Below are positions 8,712 to 18,390 of a DNA stretch of 64,000 nucleotides, in pieces (within the stretch, counting starts at the first letter, position 1; each line of letters starts with the position of its first letter). The stretch spans positions 62,001 through 126,000 of the forward strand of contig NZ_LZZS01000042.1 in assembly GCF_014170335.1 (NCBI RefSeq). The letters are read 5' to 3'. The translations under genes and the position numbers were made by a program. Source of the DNA: Achromobacter sp. UMC46 (GTDB lineage Bacteria; Pseudomonadota; Gammaproteobacteria; Burkholderiales; Burkholderiaceae_B). Under the pieces are notes generated by a model that was not told the origin of the DNA, searched no databases, and saw only the letters and a program-made list of their open reading frames with translations.

Positions 8712-9697
8712 ACCACTTTAGCGGCCATCAGATCGTGCATGTGCAAGGCGCCGAGCAGCGCGCCGTCATTGTCCAGCACCAGCATATGGTTGAGCCGTTG
8801 TTCGTCCATCTGCTGGGCGGCCTCGACGGCAAGCGCGTCGGGGTTGATGCTGCGTGGCGACCGGGTCATGCCCGCCTCCACGGTCAGACTGCGGATATCG
8901 CCGTGCCGGGCGATCAGGCGGCGCAAGTCGCCGTCGGTGAAGATGCCCAGCGGGCGGCGCTGCGCGTCGGTCACGACCGTCATGCCCATGCCTTTGGCGG
9001 ACATGACTTCCAGCGCCTGAGACACCGGGGTACCCGCCAGCACGATCGGCAGGGCGTTGCCCTGGCGCATCACGTCGCGCACGTGGGTCAGCAGGCGGCG
9101 GCCAAGGGCGCCGCCCGGATGCGACCGCGCGAAATCCTGCGGGCCGAAGCCGCGGGCTTCCAGGCAGGCGACGGCGAGGGCGTCGCCCAGGGCCAGCGCA
9201 GCCGTGGTGCTGGCGGTGGGCGCCAGGTTCAGCGGGCAGGCCTCCTGGGCCACGCTGCCGTCCAGGTGCACGTCGGCCAGCAAGGCCAGTTCCGATTGCG
9301 GATTGCCGGTCATGGCCACCAGCTTGGCGCCCATGCGGCGCGCCACGGGCAGGATCGTCAGGAGTTCCTGGCCCGCGCCCGAATACGAGATGGCGATGAC
9401 GACATCGTCCTGCGTGATCATGCCCAGGTCGCCATGGACGGCTTCCGCGGCGTGCACGAAGAAGGCGGGCGTGCCGGTCGAGGCGAACGTCGCCGCGATC
9501 TTGCGGGCGATATGGCCGGTCTTGCCGATGCCGGTGACGACCACGCGGCCACGACACGCCAGCAGCAGGGCGACGACCTGGGTGAAGGCGTCGTCCAGCC
9601 GGGCGGACAGGTCCAGCAGACCCTGACTTTCGATTTGCAGCGTTCTCCGCGCAGATGCCAGCGCGGTATCGGACGATGTAGTGGGATGATCAGTCAT
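8708..9697 (-). CDS. kdsD: D-arabinose 5-phosphate isomerase
   Basis: The 329-residue protein has an N-terminal SIS domain (GRVVVTGIGKTGHIARKIAA; AISYSGAGQELL) and two C-terminal CBS domains. It converts ribulose 5-phosphate to arabinose 5-phosphate, the first step of KDO synthesis. It is the first gene of the minus-strand kds-lpt cluster. Its start is only 104 nt from the divergent purT start, so both promoters must lie in that short gap or inside purT's leader. Confidence 0.95.
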   Translation of the reverse strand: MTDHPTTSSDTALASARRTLQIESQGLLDLSARLDDAFTQVVALLLACRGRVVVTGIGKTGHIARKIAATFASTGTPAFFVHAAEAVHGDLGMITQDDVVIAISYSGAGQELLTILPVARRMGAKLVAMTGNPQSELALLADVHLDGSVAQEACPLNLAPTASTTAALALGDALAVACLEARGFGPQDFARSHPGGALGRRLLTHVRDVMRQGNALPIVLAGTPVSQALEVMSAKGMGMTVVTDAQRRPLGIFTDGDLRRLIARHGDIRSLTVEAGMTRSPRSINPDALAVEAAQQMDEQRLNHMLVLDNDGALLGALHMHDLMAAKVV

Positions 9698-9801
9698 GCA
9701 GGGATTTTAATATCAGTATGCGGGTTTGCCCCCAGCAGGGGCGTATGGCATCCTGGCGGCTGTTTTCAACGGCTTTCAATCCTTCTATCCAGGCCCGCTC
9801 C

Positions 9802-11019
9802 ATGTCCAGCATTTCCAGCCCCGTCCTTGGCACGCCCCTGTCCCCCCTGGCCACCCGAGTCATGCTGCTCGGATCCGGCGAATTGGGTAAAGAGGTCATC
9901 ATTGCCCTGCAGAGGCTGGGCGTGGAAGTCATCGCGGTGGACCGGTACGCCGATGCGCCCGGCCATCAGGTGGCGCACCGGGCGCATGTGGTCTCGATGA
10001 CCGACGCGGACGCCCTGAAGAAGATCATCGAACAGGAACGGCCGCACGTTATTGTCCCCGAAATCGAGGCTATTGCCACCAGTTTGCTGGTGGAGCTGGA
10101 AGCGGCCGGCGTGGCGCGCGTCACCCCGACCGCCCGCGCAGCCCAATTGACCATGAACCGCGAGGGCATCCGCCGCCTGGCGGCCGAGACCCTGGGCCTG
10201 CCCACGTCCCCCTACAAATTCGTTGATTCCGAGGCGGAATTGCGCGCCGCCATCGACGGCGGCATCGGCTACCCCTGCGTCATCAAGCCAGTCATGTCCT
10301 CGTCGGGCAAAGGCCAGTCGGTGATCAAAAGCGCGGACGATGTGGCGCAATCCTGGCGCTACGCCCAGGAAGGCGGCCGCGTGGGCGGCGGCCGGGCCAT
10401 CGTCGAAGGCTTCATCCGCTTCGACTACGAAATCACGCTGTTGACCGTCCGCGCCCGCGGCGCCGACGGCCAAGTCGAGACCCGCTATTGCGAGCCCATC
10501 GGCCACAAGCAGGTCGACGGCGACTACGTCGAAAGCTGGCAGCCACACCCCATGTCGCCCGCCGCGCTGGACCGCGCCCGGGAAATCGCCCTGGCCGTCA
10601 CGGCCGATCTGGGCGGGCTGGGCATCTTCGGCGTCGAGCTCTTCGTGGCCGGCGACCAGGTCTGGTTCTCTGAAGTCAGCCCGCGCCCGCACGATACGGG
10701 GATGGTCACCATGATCACCCAGGCTCAGAACGAATTCGAACTGCACGCCCGCGCGCTGCTGGGGCTGCCGGTGGATACCCGCTTGCGTCAGCCGGGCGCC
10801 AGCAGCGTCGTCTACGGCGGGGTGGATGCCGCCGCCGTGTCGTTCCACAACGTGGCCGAGGCGCTGGCCGAACCCGGCACCGACATCCGCCTGTTCGGCA
10901 AGCCGGAATCCTTCGTCAAGCGCCGCATGGGCGTGGGTCTGGCCGTGGCCGACGACGTGGCCACCGCCCGGGCCAAGGCCAAGCGCGTGTCCGCCGCGGT
11001 CTCGGTCAAGGCCGGCTGA
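9802..11019 (+). CDS. purT: Formate-dependent phosphoribosylglycinamide formyltransferase 2
   Basis: From the ATG at 9802 the product has 405 residues, close to the usual 392. The ATP-grasp protein shows RVMLLGSGELGKEVIIALQ, EIEAIATSLLVELE, VIKPVMSSSGKGQSV and VSPRPHDTGMVTMITQ, all PurT hallmarks. It makes formyl-GAR from GAR, formate and ATP in purine synthesis. An open frame extends upstream to 9718, but those residues are not conserved in kind. Confidence 0.95.
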   Translation: MSSISSPVLGTPLSPLATRVMLLGSGELGKEVIIALQRLGVEVIAVDRYADAPGHQVAHRAHVVSMTDADALKKIIEQERPHVIVPEIEAIATSLLVELEAAGVARVTPTARAAQLTMNREGIRRLAAETLGLPTSPYKFVDSEAELRAAIDGGIGYPCVIKPVMSSSGKGQSVIKSADDVAQSWRYAQEGGRVGGGRAIVEGFIRFDYEITLLTVRARGADGQVETRYCEPIGHKQVDGDYVESWQPHPMSPAALDRAREIALAVTADLGGLGIFGVELFVAGDQVWFSEVSPRPHDTGMVTMITQAQNEFELHARALLGLPVDTRLRQPGASSVVYGGVDAAAVSFHNVAEALAEPGTDIRLFGKPESFVKRRMGVGLAVADDVATARAKAKRVSAAVSVKAG

Positions 11020-11075
11020 CACTGTCGGACAAATCCGTCCCTTTTTGATTTCCGCCGGGGCGCGCGCCCTTTCGC

Positions 11076-11106
11076 AGCCACCCGCCTCACGGCCGGTGGC
11101 TGTTTG
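11076..11106 (+). terminator. Putative purT terminator hairpin
   Basis: The arms AGCCACC and GGTGGCT flank a 12-nt loop and are followed by GTTTGC, a short U-poor tail. It lies 57 nt after the purT stop. The weak tail makes it a modest candidate. Confidence 0.5.
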
Positions 11107-11240
11107 CATTGGGGCAGCCGTCTCCGGCCACCTCAGGCGCGCACGGTGTCGGGTCAGTCGTTGCGCCCCGTGAGGGCGAGACTTGCGCCATTGCCCCTAC
11201 CGGCAGTATGGTTTGCGCTTTCGCACAGTTTGTTCGATAA

Positions 11241-11284
11241 TTTCAGGAATTACTGAAAGCGGTGTAACTGTATATATCAACCCA
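11241..11284 (+). promoter_or_regulatory. Inverted repeat and promoter-like region before the GbsR-type gene
   Basis: TTTCAG and CTGAAA form an inverted repeat with a 6-nt spacer (11241-11258). A TG-plus-TATATA element follows at about 11269-11276, with a poor -35 candidate TTACTG 17 nt upstream. The dyad overlaps the promoter area and could be the regulator's own operator. This is inference from layout only. Confidence 0.4.
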
Positions 11285-11334
11285 ACGGGTATATCAGCCA
11301 AGCCACGCTCCTGACCCGCTGGCGCCGATAACTC

Positions 11335-11880
11335 ATGGTTCTCACTCCTCAAAACGAACGTTTCGTGCTGCATTTCGGCGAAATGGGCAGCCGTTGGGGC
11401 GTGAACCGCACCGTCGGCCAGATCTACGCCTTGCTGTTCCTGCACCCCGATCCGCTGAATGCCGACGATATCGCCGAGACCTTGGGGTTTTCGCGTTCGA
11501 ACGTCAGCCTGGGGCTGAAAGAGCTGCAGTCCTGGCGGCTGGTCAAGCTGATCCATCAAGTTGGCGACCGCCGCGACTACTTCGAGACGCCCAAAGACGT
11601 CTGGGAGATCTTCCGCATCCTGATGGAAGAAAAGCGCAAACGCGAAATCAACCCCACGCTCACCCTGCTGCGCGACACCCTGCTGGAGACCCCGTCGGGG
11701 CCCAACGACGCCTACGCGCAACAGCGCATGACCGAAATGCTGGAGCTCATCGAACTGTCTTCCGGATGGTTCGATGAGGTTCAACGCCTGCCCCCGGAGA
11801 CGGTGCAAAAGCTCATGCGACTGGGTTCGCAAGTGCAGAAAGTGCTGGGCTTCGCCGGCAAATTGCGGGGCAAGGGCTAA
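11335..11880 (+). CDS. GbsR/MarR-family transcriptional regulator
   Basis: The 181-residue winged-helix protein begins with PQNERFVLHFGEMGSRWGVN and contains LNADDIAETLGFSRSNVSLG, a recognition helix typical of GbsR-type MarR relatives. The beta-wing is followed by RRDYFETPKDVWEIFRILM, then helical dimer segments. It lies 129 nt upstream of cydA on the same strand with no terminator between them. It is therefore the natural candidate for controlling the cytochrome bd operon. Its signal is unknown; no cysteine cluster or haem motif is visible. Confidence 0.88.
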   Translation: MVLTPQNERFVLHFGEMGSRWGVNRTVGQIYALLFLHPDPLNADDIAETLGFSRSNVSLGLKELQSWRLVKLIHQVGDRRDYFETPKDVWEIFRILMEEKRKREINPTLTLLRDTLLETPSGPNDAYAQQRMTEMLELIELSSGWFDEVQRLPPETVQKLMRLGSQVQKVLGFAGKLRGKG

Positions 11881-12009
11881 GTTGCCCATGCGCCCCGATT
11901 TTTCAGGAAACCTCTATGAAGTTGTTTGCAACGCCCGTAACATGGCGCGAGAGACGGCCTGGGAACCATGCCGGTTGCCGCGGCATCTCGACTGCTTGGG
12001 AGCGCCCCA

Positions 12010-13581
12010 ATGATTGATCTCGACGTCGTGAATCTGTCGCGATTCCAGTTTGCCGCGACCGCGCTTTACCACTTCCTGTTCGTCCCTCTCACGCTTGGCC
12101 TGTCGTTCATCCTGGCCATCATGGAAAGCGTGTACGTCATGACCGGCCGCCCCATCTGGAAGCGGATGACCATGTTCTGGGGCACCCTTTTCGGCATCAA
12201 CTTCGCACTCGGCGTCGCCACCGGCGTGGTGATGGAGTTCCAGTTCGGTATGAACTGGTCCTACTACAGTCACTATGTGGGCGACATCTTCGGCGCGCCG
12301 CTTGCGCTGGAAGGGCTGATGGCCTTCTTCCTGGAAGCCACCTTCGTCGGCCTGTTCTTCTTCGGCTGGAACCGCATGTCCAAGGTCAGCCACCTTGTGG
12401 TGACCTGGCTGGTGGCGTTCGGCACGAACTTCTCGGCCCTGTGGATCCTGATCGCCAACGGCTGGATGCAGAATCCGGTCGGCGCGATCTTCAACCCCGA
12501 CACCATGCGCATGGAGATGACCGACTTCGCGGCGGTGATCTTCAACCCGGTGGCGCAGGCCAAGTTCGTGCACACGGTCAGCGCGGGCTACGTGGCCGGC
12601 GCCATGTTCGTGATGTCGATCAGCGCCTGGTACCTGCTGAAAGGCCGCCACACCGACCTGGCCAAGCGTTCGATGGCGGTGGCCGCCAGCTTCGGCCTGG
12701 CGGGCGCGTTGTCCGTCGTGGTGCTGGGCGACGAAAGCGGCTACCTGACCACGGAACATCAGAAGATGAAGATCGCGGCGATGGAGTCCATGTGGCACAC
12801 CGAGCCGGCGCCCGCGTCTTTCAACCTGATCGCGATCCCCAACCAGGCAGAGCGCAAGAACGACTTCGCCATCGAGATCCCGTACGTCATGGGGATCATC
12901 GGCACGCGTTCGCTGACCACGCCGCTGCTGGGCATCGACGACCTGATCCTGCGCGCCGAGAACCGCATCCGCGACGGCATGGTGGCGTACGAGGCCTTGC
13001 AGAAGATCCGCGCCAATCCCAAGGACGTGGACGCGCGCATGACCTTCGACAAGACCTGGCCCGATCTGGGCTACGCCTTGCTGGTCAAACGCTACCAGGA
13101 AGACATGAGCAAGGTCACCGAAGCCGACATCAAGAAGGCCGCAGTGGACACCGTGCCCAATGTGGCGCCGCTGTTCTGGGCGTTCCGCATCATGGTGGCG
13201 GTGGGCATGTACCTGATCCTGTTCTTCGGCGTGGCCTTCTGGCTGGCCTCCCGCGGGCGCCTGGATAGCCGGCGTGGCCTGCTCAAGGTGGCGCTATGGA
13301 GCCTGCCGCTGCCGTGGGTCGCCATTGAAAGCGGCTGGTTCGTGGCCGAATATGGCCGCCAGCCCTGGGTGATCGAAGGCGTGCTGCCGACGTACTACGC
13401 CGCCTCGGGCCTGACGATCGCCGATCTGGCCATCAGCCTGGCTATCTTCCTGGTGCTGTACACGGTCCTCTTGATCATCGGCGTGAAGGTGATGCTGCAC
13501 GCCATCAAGGCGGGTCCGAAATCCGATGGGCCGGTGGCGGGCAACGCCGCCGATCCTGTGCGCGCCGCCGTGCGCGCCTGA
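12010..13581 (+). CDS. cydA: Cytochrome bd ubiquinol oxidase subunit I
   Basis: Taking the ATG at 12010 gives 523 residues starting MIDLDVVNLSRFQFAATALY. His21 in ALYHFLF corresponds to a haem b595/d ligand. The family signature ESGWFVAEYGRQPWV is present near residue 440. CydA carries the haems and the quinol-binding Q-loop and reduces O2 to water with high affinity. An upstream in-frame extension to 11968 has no family support. It heads a cydABXDC cluster. Confidence 0.97.
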   Translation: MIDLDVVNLSRFQFAATALYHFLFVPLTLGLSFILAIMESVYVMTGRPIWKRMTMFWGTLFGINFALGVATGVVMEFQFGMNWSYYSHYVGDIFGAPLALEGLMAFFLEATFVGLFFFGWNRMSKVSHLVVTWLVAFGTNFSALWILIANGWMQNPVGAIFNPDTMRMEMTDFAAVIFNPVAQAKFVHTVSAGYVAGAMFVMSISAWYLLKGRHTDLAKRSMAVAASFGLAGALSVVVLGDESGYLTTEHQKMKIAAMESMWHTEPAPASFNLIAIPNQAERKNDFAIEIPYVMGIIGTRSLTTPLLGIDDLILRAENRIRDGMVAYEALQKIRANPKDVDARMTFDKTWPDLGYALLVKRYQEDMSKVTEADIKKAAVDTVPNVAPLFWAFRIMVAVGMYLILFFGVAFWLASRGRLDSRRGLLKVALWSLPLPWVAIESGWFVAEYGRQPWVIEGVLPTYYAASGLTIADLAISLAIFLVLYTVLLIIGVKVMLHAIKAGPKSDGPVAGNAADPVRAAVRA

Positions 13582-13594
13582 GGGGGAGAAGCAG

Positions 13595-14749
13595 ATGGAT
13601 ACCCTTATTCCTTTTGACTATGGCACCTTGCGCGTGATCTGGTGGGGGCTGCTGGGCGCCTTGCTGATCGGCTTCGCCGTCATGGACGGTTTCGACCTGG
13701 GCGTAGCCGCCTTGCTGCCCGTCGTGGCCAAGACCGACGCCGAGCGCCGCGTGGTGATCAACGTGGTCGGCCCGGTGTGGGAAGGCAACCAGGTCTGGCT
13801 GATCACGGCCGGCGGCGCGATCTTCGCCGCGTGGCCGTTGTTGTACGCCGCGTCGTTCTCCGGGTTCTACCTGGCGATGATGCTGGCGCTGATCGCGCTG
13901 ATCCTGCGCCCCGTGGGCTTCAAGTACCGCAGCAAGATGGAAGGCACCCGCTGGCGCAACAGCTGGGACGGCGTGCTGTGCTTTTCGGGCGTGGTGGCTT
14001 CGCTGGTGTTCGGCGTGGCGGTCGGCAACATCATCCTGGGCGTGCCGTTCACATTCCAGGGCTCGGCGCTGCGCATGGTGTACGAAGGCCATTTCTACCA
14101 GCTGTTCACGCCGTTTGCCCTGCTGTGCGGCGTGCTGAGCGTGGTGATGCTGGCCATGCACGGCGCGGTGCTGCTGGCCTGGCGCACGGAAGACCCGATT
14201 TCGTCGCGGGCCCGCAATTGGGGGCGATTGCTGGCGTTGGTAACGGTGGCGCTGTTTGTCGCGGGCGGCTTTTGGGTGGCGGGCGGCATCAGCGGGCACG
14301 TCATCACCAGCGCGGTCGACATGCAAGGGCCGTCGGACCCCATGCTCAAGTCCGTGAGCGTGCAGGCCGGCGCCTGGATGGCCAACTACGCGAAATGGCC
14401 GTTGATGTGGATCGCGCCGGCGCTGGGCGTGGCGGGCGCCGTGCTGGTGCTGCTGCTGTTGAGCGTGCGCGCCCATGTCCTGTCGTTCCTGGCTTCCGCG
14501 GTGTCGATCGCCGGCGTCATCCTGACGGTGGGCTTCTCGCTGTTCCCGTTCCTGATGCCGTCGTCGACCAATCCCCAAGCCGGCCTGACCGTCTGGGACG
14601 CCTCGTCCAGCCATCTGACGCTGTGGATCATGGTGATCGCGGTGGTCATCTTCCTGCCGATCGTGACGCTCTACACCGCCTGGGTGTATCGCGTCATGCG
14701 CGGCAAGGTCACCCATGATTCCGTGGGCGACACGCCCAACTCTTACTGA
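13595..14749 (+). CDS. cydB: Cytochrome bd ubiquinol oxidase subunit II
   Basis: The start at 13595 is preceded by AGGGGGAGAA and gives 384 residues beginning MDTLIPFDYGTLRVIWWGLL. The segments GFAVMDGFDLGVAALLP and VWEGNQVWLITAGGAIFAAW are CydB hallmarks. Eight or more membrane helices are expected. It pairs with CydA in the inner membrane and lies 13 nt behind it. Confidence 0.97.
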   Translation: MDTLIPFDYGTLRVIWWGLLGALLIGFAVMDGFDLGVAALLPVVAKTDAERRVVINVVGPVWEGNQVWLITAGGAIFAAWPLLYAASFSGFYLAMMLALIALILRPVGFKYRSKMEGTRWRNSWDGVLCFSGVVASLVFGVAVGNIILGVPFTFQGSALRMVYEGHFYQLFTPFALLCGVLSVVMLAMHGAVLLAWRTEDPISSRARNWGRLLALVTVALFVAGGFWVAGGISGHVITSAVDMQGPSDPMLKSVSVQAGAWMANYAKWPLMWIAPALGVAGAVLVLLLLSVRAHVLSFLASAVSIAGVILTVGFSLFPFLMPSSTNPQAGLTVWDASSSHLTLWIMVIAVVIFLPIVTLYTAWVYRVMRGKVTHDSVGDTPNSY

Positions 14750-14765
14750 TTAAGGAGCCTCCACC

Positions 14766-14891
14766 ATGTGGTATTTCTCGTGGATACTCGGCTTGGGCCT
14801 GGCGTGTGCGTTCGCTATCCTCAATGCGATGTGGTTCGAGCTGCGTGAAGGGCATTCGCATGACCCGCGCGCCAGCCGTGGCGACGAGTGA
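14766..14891 (+). CDS. cydX: Cytochrome bd small subunit CydX
   Basis: The 41-residue peptide begins MWYFSWILGLGLACAFAILN and ends in a short polar tail (ELREGHSHDPRASRGDE). One membrane helix and the conserved Trp-Tyr-Phe start and NAMWFE motif identify CydX, which stabilises the bd oxidase haem site. A TAAGGAGCC ribosome site sits upstream. Its TGA overlaps the GTG start of cydD, so the two are probably coupled. It is too short for routine gene calling. Confidence 0.93.
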   Translation: MWYFSWILGLGLACAFAILNAMWFELREGHSHDPRASRGDE

Positions 14892-16645
14892 GCGGCGGCG
14901 CTAGCACCCTCGAGCACGATCCTTCGGCCAGTCTGCAGAAACCGCCGCGCGAACAGTCGCGGTGGTTGATGGCGCTTGCCAGGGCGGCGAGGGTTCCGCT
15001 GATTTTCGCGGGGGCTGCCCCGCTGGTCAGCGGCGCCTTGTTGGTCGTGCAGGCCTGGTTGCTGGCCAGCGTGCTGGACGCGGCCATCGTCCGCCAGGCG
15101 CCGCGCCAGGAATTGCTGGCCGGCATCCTGGGCATCGCCGGGCTGATGCTGCTGCGCGCGTGCATCATCTGGGCGGGGGAACGTGCGGGGGCGGACGCGG
15201 CCGAACGCATCAAGCGCCATGTGCGCCAGACCCTGTTCGCCCGGCTGGTGGCGAAAGGCCCGTACTGGAGCCGCGGCAAGGCGTCGGGCGAATTGGCCAG
15301 CGCGGTCGTGGACCAGGTCGAGGCGCTGGACGGCTTTTTCGCCAAGTACTTGCCTGCGATGGCTGCCGCCGCGATGCTGCCGGTGGCATTTTCCGTGCTG
15401 CTGCTGCCAGTGGACGTGGTCGCGGGCCTGGTGCTGCTGATCACCGCCCCGCTGATTCCGCTGTTCATGGCGCTGGTGGGGTGGGGCGCGCAAGGCGCCA
15501 GCCGTCGGCACCTGCGCGCTTTCGCCCGCTTGTCCGGCTTCTTCGCCGACCGGCTGCGCGGGCTGTCCACGCTGAAGCTCTATGGCCGTGCCGAAGCCGA
15601 GGCCGCGTCCGTCGTGGCCGCCAGCGACGCGCTGCGCCAGCGCACGATGTCGGTGCTGCGCATCGCGTTCCTGTCGTCCGCGGTGCTGGAGTTTTTTGCC
15701 GCGCTGGGCGTGGCGGGCGTGGCCGTATATATCGGCCTGACCTATCTTGGATTTCTGGACGTGCGCTGGTCGCCTTTAACCTTGCAGGCGGGCCTGTTCT
15801 GTCTGCTGATGGCGCCCGAGGTCTATGCGCCGCTGCGCCAGTTCGCCGCGCACTATCACGACCGCGCCACGGCGCTGGCGGCCGTGACGCAGATCGCCGT
15901 GCTGTTCGATGGCCTGCCGCAAGACGACGCCGGCAAGGCACATCCGGCCGCGCACGGAACCGCGCTGCCGGCCGCGCCCGGATTGGGCGCGCGCGTCGAC
16001 GTTCAGGGCTTGCGGGTGACGGCGCCCGGGCGCGGGCAAACCGTGCTGGCCGACGCCGAGCTGCAGCTGGCGCCGGGCGAGCAGGTGGCGTTGATGGGCC
16101 CAAGCGGCATCGGCAAGTCCACGCTGATCGAAGCGCTTGCCCGGCTGCGGCCCTTTGAAGGCGACGTCCGCATCGACGGCGTGCCGCTGGCCGGTTGGGA
16201 CGAAGCCGCCTTGCGCGGGCGCGTGGCGCTGATCGGGCAGAAGCCGCAATTGCTGGCGGGGTCGATCGCCGACAACATCCGGCTCGGACGCCCGGGCGCG
16301 TCCGATGCCGATTTGCGCGAAGCCGCCCGCCGCGCCTGTGTGCTGGAGTTTTCGGACGCGTTGCCGCACGGCCTGGACACGCTGCTAGGCAGCCGGGGCC
16401 ATGGCCTGTCGGGCGGCCAGGCGCAGCGCGTGGCGTTGGCCCGCCTGTTCTTGCGCGATCCCGGCCTGATCCTGCTGGACGAACCCACGGCGCATCTGGA
16501 CGAGGCGACGCAGGACCGGGTGTTGGACGAAATCCTGGCGTTCTCCGCGGGCCGCACTTTGCTGCTGGCGACCCATGCGCCGACAGTCGCGGCCCGGCTT
16601 GGCCGCGTGCTGCGGGTGGCGCGCGAGAAAGTGGAAGAAGCATGA
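14888..16645 (+). CDS. cydD: Thiol reductant ABC exporter subunit CydD
   Basis: The 585-residue fused ABC transporter has a six-helix membrane domain, then Walker A GPSGIGKST, signature LSGGQAQRVALARLF and Walker B LILLDEPTAHLDE. It starts with GTG overlapping the cydX stop. CydDC exports glutathione and cysteine (in E. coli) and is needed to assemble cytochrome bd. The order cydABX-cydDC in one transcription unit makes this one oxidase-and-maturation operon. Confidence 0.93.
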   Translation: MSGGASTLEHDPSASLQKPPREQSRWLMALARAARVPLIFAGAAPLVSGALLVVQAWLLASVLDAAIVRQAPRQELLAGILGIAGLMLLRACIIWAGERAGADAAERIKRHVRQTLFARLVAKGPYWSRGKASGELASAVVDQVEALDGFFAKYLPAMAAAAMLPVAFSVLLLPVDVVAGLVLLITAPLIPLFMALVGWGAQGASRRHLRAFARLSGFFADRLRGLSTLKLYGRAEAEAASVVAASDALRQRTMSVLRIAFLSSAVLEFFAALGVAGVAVYIGLTYLGFLDVRWSPLTLQAGLFCLLMAPEVYAPLRQFAAHYHDRATALAAVTQIAVLFDGLPQDDAGKAHPAAHGTALPAAPGLGARVDVQGLRVTAPGRGQTVLADAELQLAPGEQVALMGPSGIGKSTLIEALARLRPFEGDVRIDGVPLAGWDEAALRGRVALIGQKPQLLAGSIADNIRLGRPGASDADLREAARRACVLEFSDALPHGLDTLLGSRGHGLSGGQAQRVALARLFLRDPGLILLDEPTAHLDEATQDRVLDEILAFSAGRTLLLATHAPTVAARLGRVLRVAREKVEEA

Positions 16646-18336
16646 AGAACCTGTTGTTGCTCGTGCCCTTGTACGCGCGCCGTAAAAGCGGGCTTTTGCT
16701 CGCATTGTTCTGCGCGCTGGCGACTGTCGCGGCAGGCGTCGGCCTGCTGGGCGTGTCCGGCTGGTTCCTGACGGGCGCGGCCTTGGCGGGGGCGGGCGGG
16801 GTCTTCAACCTGTTCGCGCCGTCCGCGCTCGTGCGGGGCTTGTCCTTTCTGCGCATCGTGTCGCGCTATGCCGACCGCGTCGTGGGCCATTCGGCCACGC
16901 TGCGCTTGCTGGCGGATCTGCGCGCCACGGTGTTCGGGGCGCTGATCCGGCTGACGCCGCGCCAGTTGGCGAAGTACCGCAGCGGCGATCTGGTGGCGCG
17001 CATGACGGGCGACGTCGACGCGCTGGATACCGTCTTCCTGTTCGTGTTGGCGCCTTTGGCGACCGCCATCCTGGGGGGCGCCGTGCTGACGGCGGTGCTG
17101 GGCATGTGGGTGCCTGCCGCCGCGCTGGCGTTTGCGCTGGCGTTGCTGACTGCCTGTGTCCTGGTGCCCGGGTGGCTGCTGCGCGCGGCGCGCAAACCGG
17201 GGGCGGCCGCCCAGGAAAGCGCGGCCGGGCTGCGCGCGGCCACGCTGGATGCGGTGGACGGCCACGCGGACATGGTGGCGTTGCATGCGCAGGCGCCGAC
17301 CGCCGCGCATTTCGAACGGCTGTGCGAAGCCAGCGCGCTGGCGCGCCGCAGCCAGGCCCGGGTGGCGGCGCGCGGGCAGTGGTTCCTGCAAGTCGCGGCC
17401 GGCCTGTCGGTGTTGGCCTTGCTGTGGTTCGGTTTGGGGACGCATGAGGCCGGGCAGATCGAAGGCCCCGTGCTGGTGGGCTTGCTGCTGGCGGTGATCG
17501 GCATTTTCGAGGTGGCAGGGCCGATCATGCGCGGCGCATCCCGCATGGGATCGGCGATGTCGGCGGCGGCGCGGATCCGGGAAGTGACCCAAGCGCAGCC
17601 GGACATGCAGGACGCGCCCGCCCCGCGCGCCTTGTCGTCAGCGGGCGTGCTGGAGCTGGACGGGGTGGTGTTCCGCTATCCGGCCCGCGCGCAAGGCGTT
17701 TGCCCGGCGGTGCTGGACGGCATCGACCTGCGGGTGGAACCGGGTGAGCGCATCGCCATCGTGGGGGCAAGCGGGCAGGGCAAGTCCACGCTGCTGCACC
17801 TGATCCTGCGCCTGGAAGATCCGCAATCGGGGCAGGTGCGATTCGGTGGTTGCGACGCGCGCGATTGCGCGCAGGCGGATTGGCACCGGCGCATCGCATT
17901 GCTGTCGCAGGACGCGCCCGTCTTCCTGGGCACCTTGCGCACGAATCTGCTGATCGGGGATCCCGGCGCGAATGATGCGGCCCTGTGGGGCGCGCTGGAC
18001 GCGGCGAGGCTGGGGGATTTCGTGCGCGGCCTGCCCGACGGGCTGGATACCTGGGCGGGCGAGACCGGCTCGCAACTGTCGGCGGGGCAGGCGCGCCGCC
18101 TGTGCCTGGCGCGGGCGCTGCTGTCGCCGGCCGCGGTGATTGTGCTGGACGAACCGACCGCCGGGCTGGACGCTGCCGCGCAAACCGACTTCTTCAACGA
18201 TCTGGCGCGCGCGGTGCGGGGACGCACCGTGGTGCTGGCGACGCACGCGGCGTTGCCCCCCGGGGCGGTCGACCGCTGCTACGAATTGCGCAACGCGCAA
18301 TTACATGACTTGTCACCGGCGGCAATCCTGGCTTAA
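16642..18336 (+). CDS. cydC: Thiol reductant ABC exporter subunit CydC
   Basis: From the ATG at 16642, which overlaps the cydD stop (ATGA), the product has 564 residues starting MKNLLLLVPLYARRKSGLLL. A membrane domain is followed by Walker A GASGQGKST, the variant signature LSAGQARRLCLARAL and Walker B VIVLDEPTAGLD. It forms the heterodimer with CydD. LSAGQ in place of LSGGQ occurs in CydC proteins and need not mean loss of function. Confidence 0.93.
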   Translation: MKNLLLLVPLYARRKSGLLLALFCALATVAAGVGLLGVSGWFLTGAALAGAGGVFNLFAPSALVRGLSFLRIVSRYADRVVGHSATLRLLADLRATVFGALIRLTPRQLAKYRSGDLVARMTGDVDALDTVFLFVLAPLATAILGGAVLTAVLGMWVPAAALAFALALLTACVLVPGWLLRAARKPGAAAQESAAGLRAATLDAVDGHADMVALHAQAPTAAHFERLCEASALARRSQARVAARGQWFLQVAAGLSVLALLWFGLGTHEAGQIEGPVLVGLLLAVIGIFEVAGPIMRGASRMGSAMSAAARIREVTQAQPDMQDAPAPRALSSAGVLELDGVVFRYPARAQGVCPAVLDGIDLRVEPGERIAIVGASGQGKSTLLHLILRLEDPQSGQVRFGGCDARDCAQADWHRRIALLSQDAPVFLGTLRTNLLIGDPGANDAALWGALDAARLGDFVRGLPDGLDTWAGETGSQLSAGQARRLCLARALLSPAAVIVLDEPTAGLDAAAQTDFFNDLARAVRGRTVVLATHAALPPGAVDRCYELRNAQLHDLSPAAILA

Positions 18337-18390
18337 GCGCGGTGGCAAGGTTATAGTTCGCCTTGCTTCAATTCTTCAGGGCCGCCTTCC

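Larger units (their letters stand above)
11020..11334. other. Intergenic region upstream of the cyd regulator
   Basis: This is 315 nt without a gene. It contains a hairpin after purT (see terminator) and an A+T-rich stretch at about 11220-11290 with an inverted repeat and TATATA-like sequence that probably drives the regulator gene at 11335. Confidence 0.6.

Noticed and set aside
13505..14716. Minus-strand His-rich 400-codon frame
   Set aside because: Antisense to cydB, whose identity is certain. The composition reflects codon bias of the sense strand.
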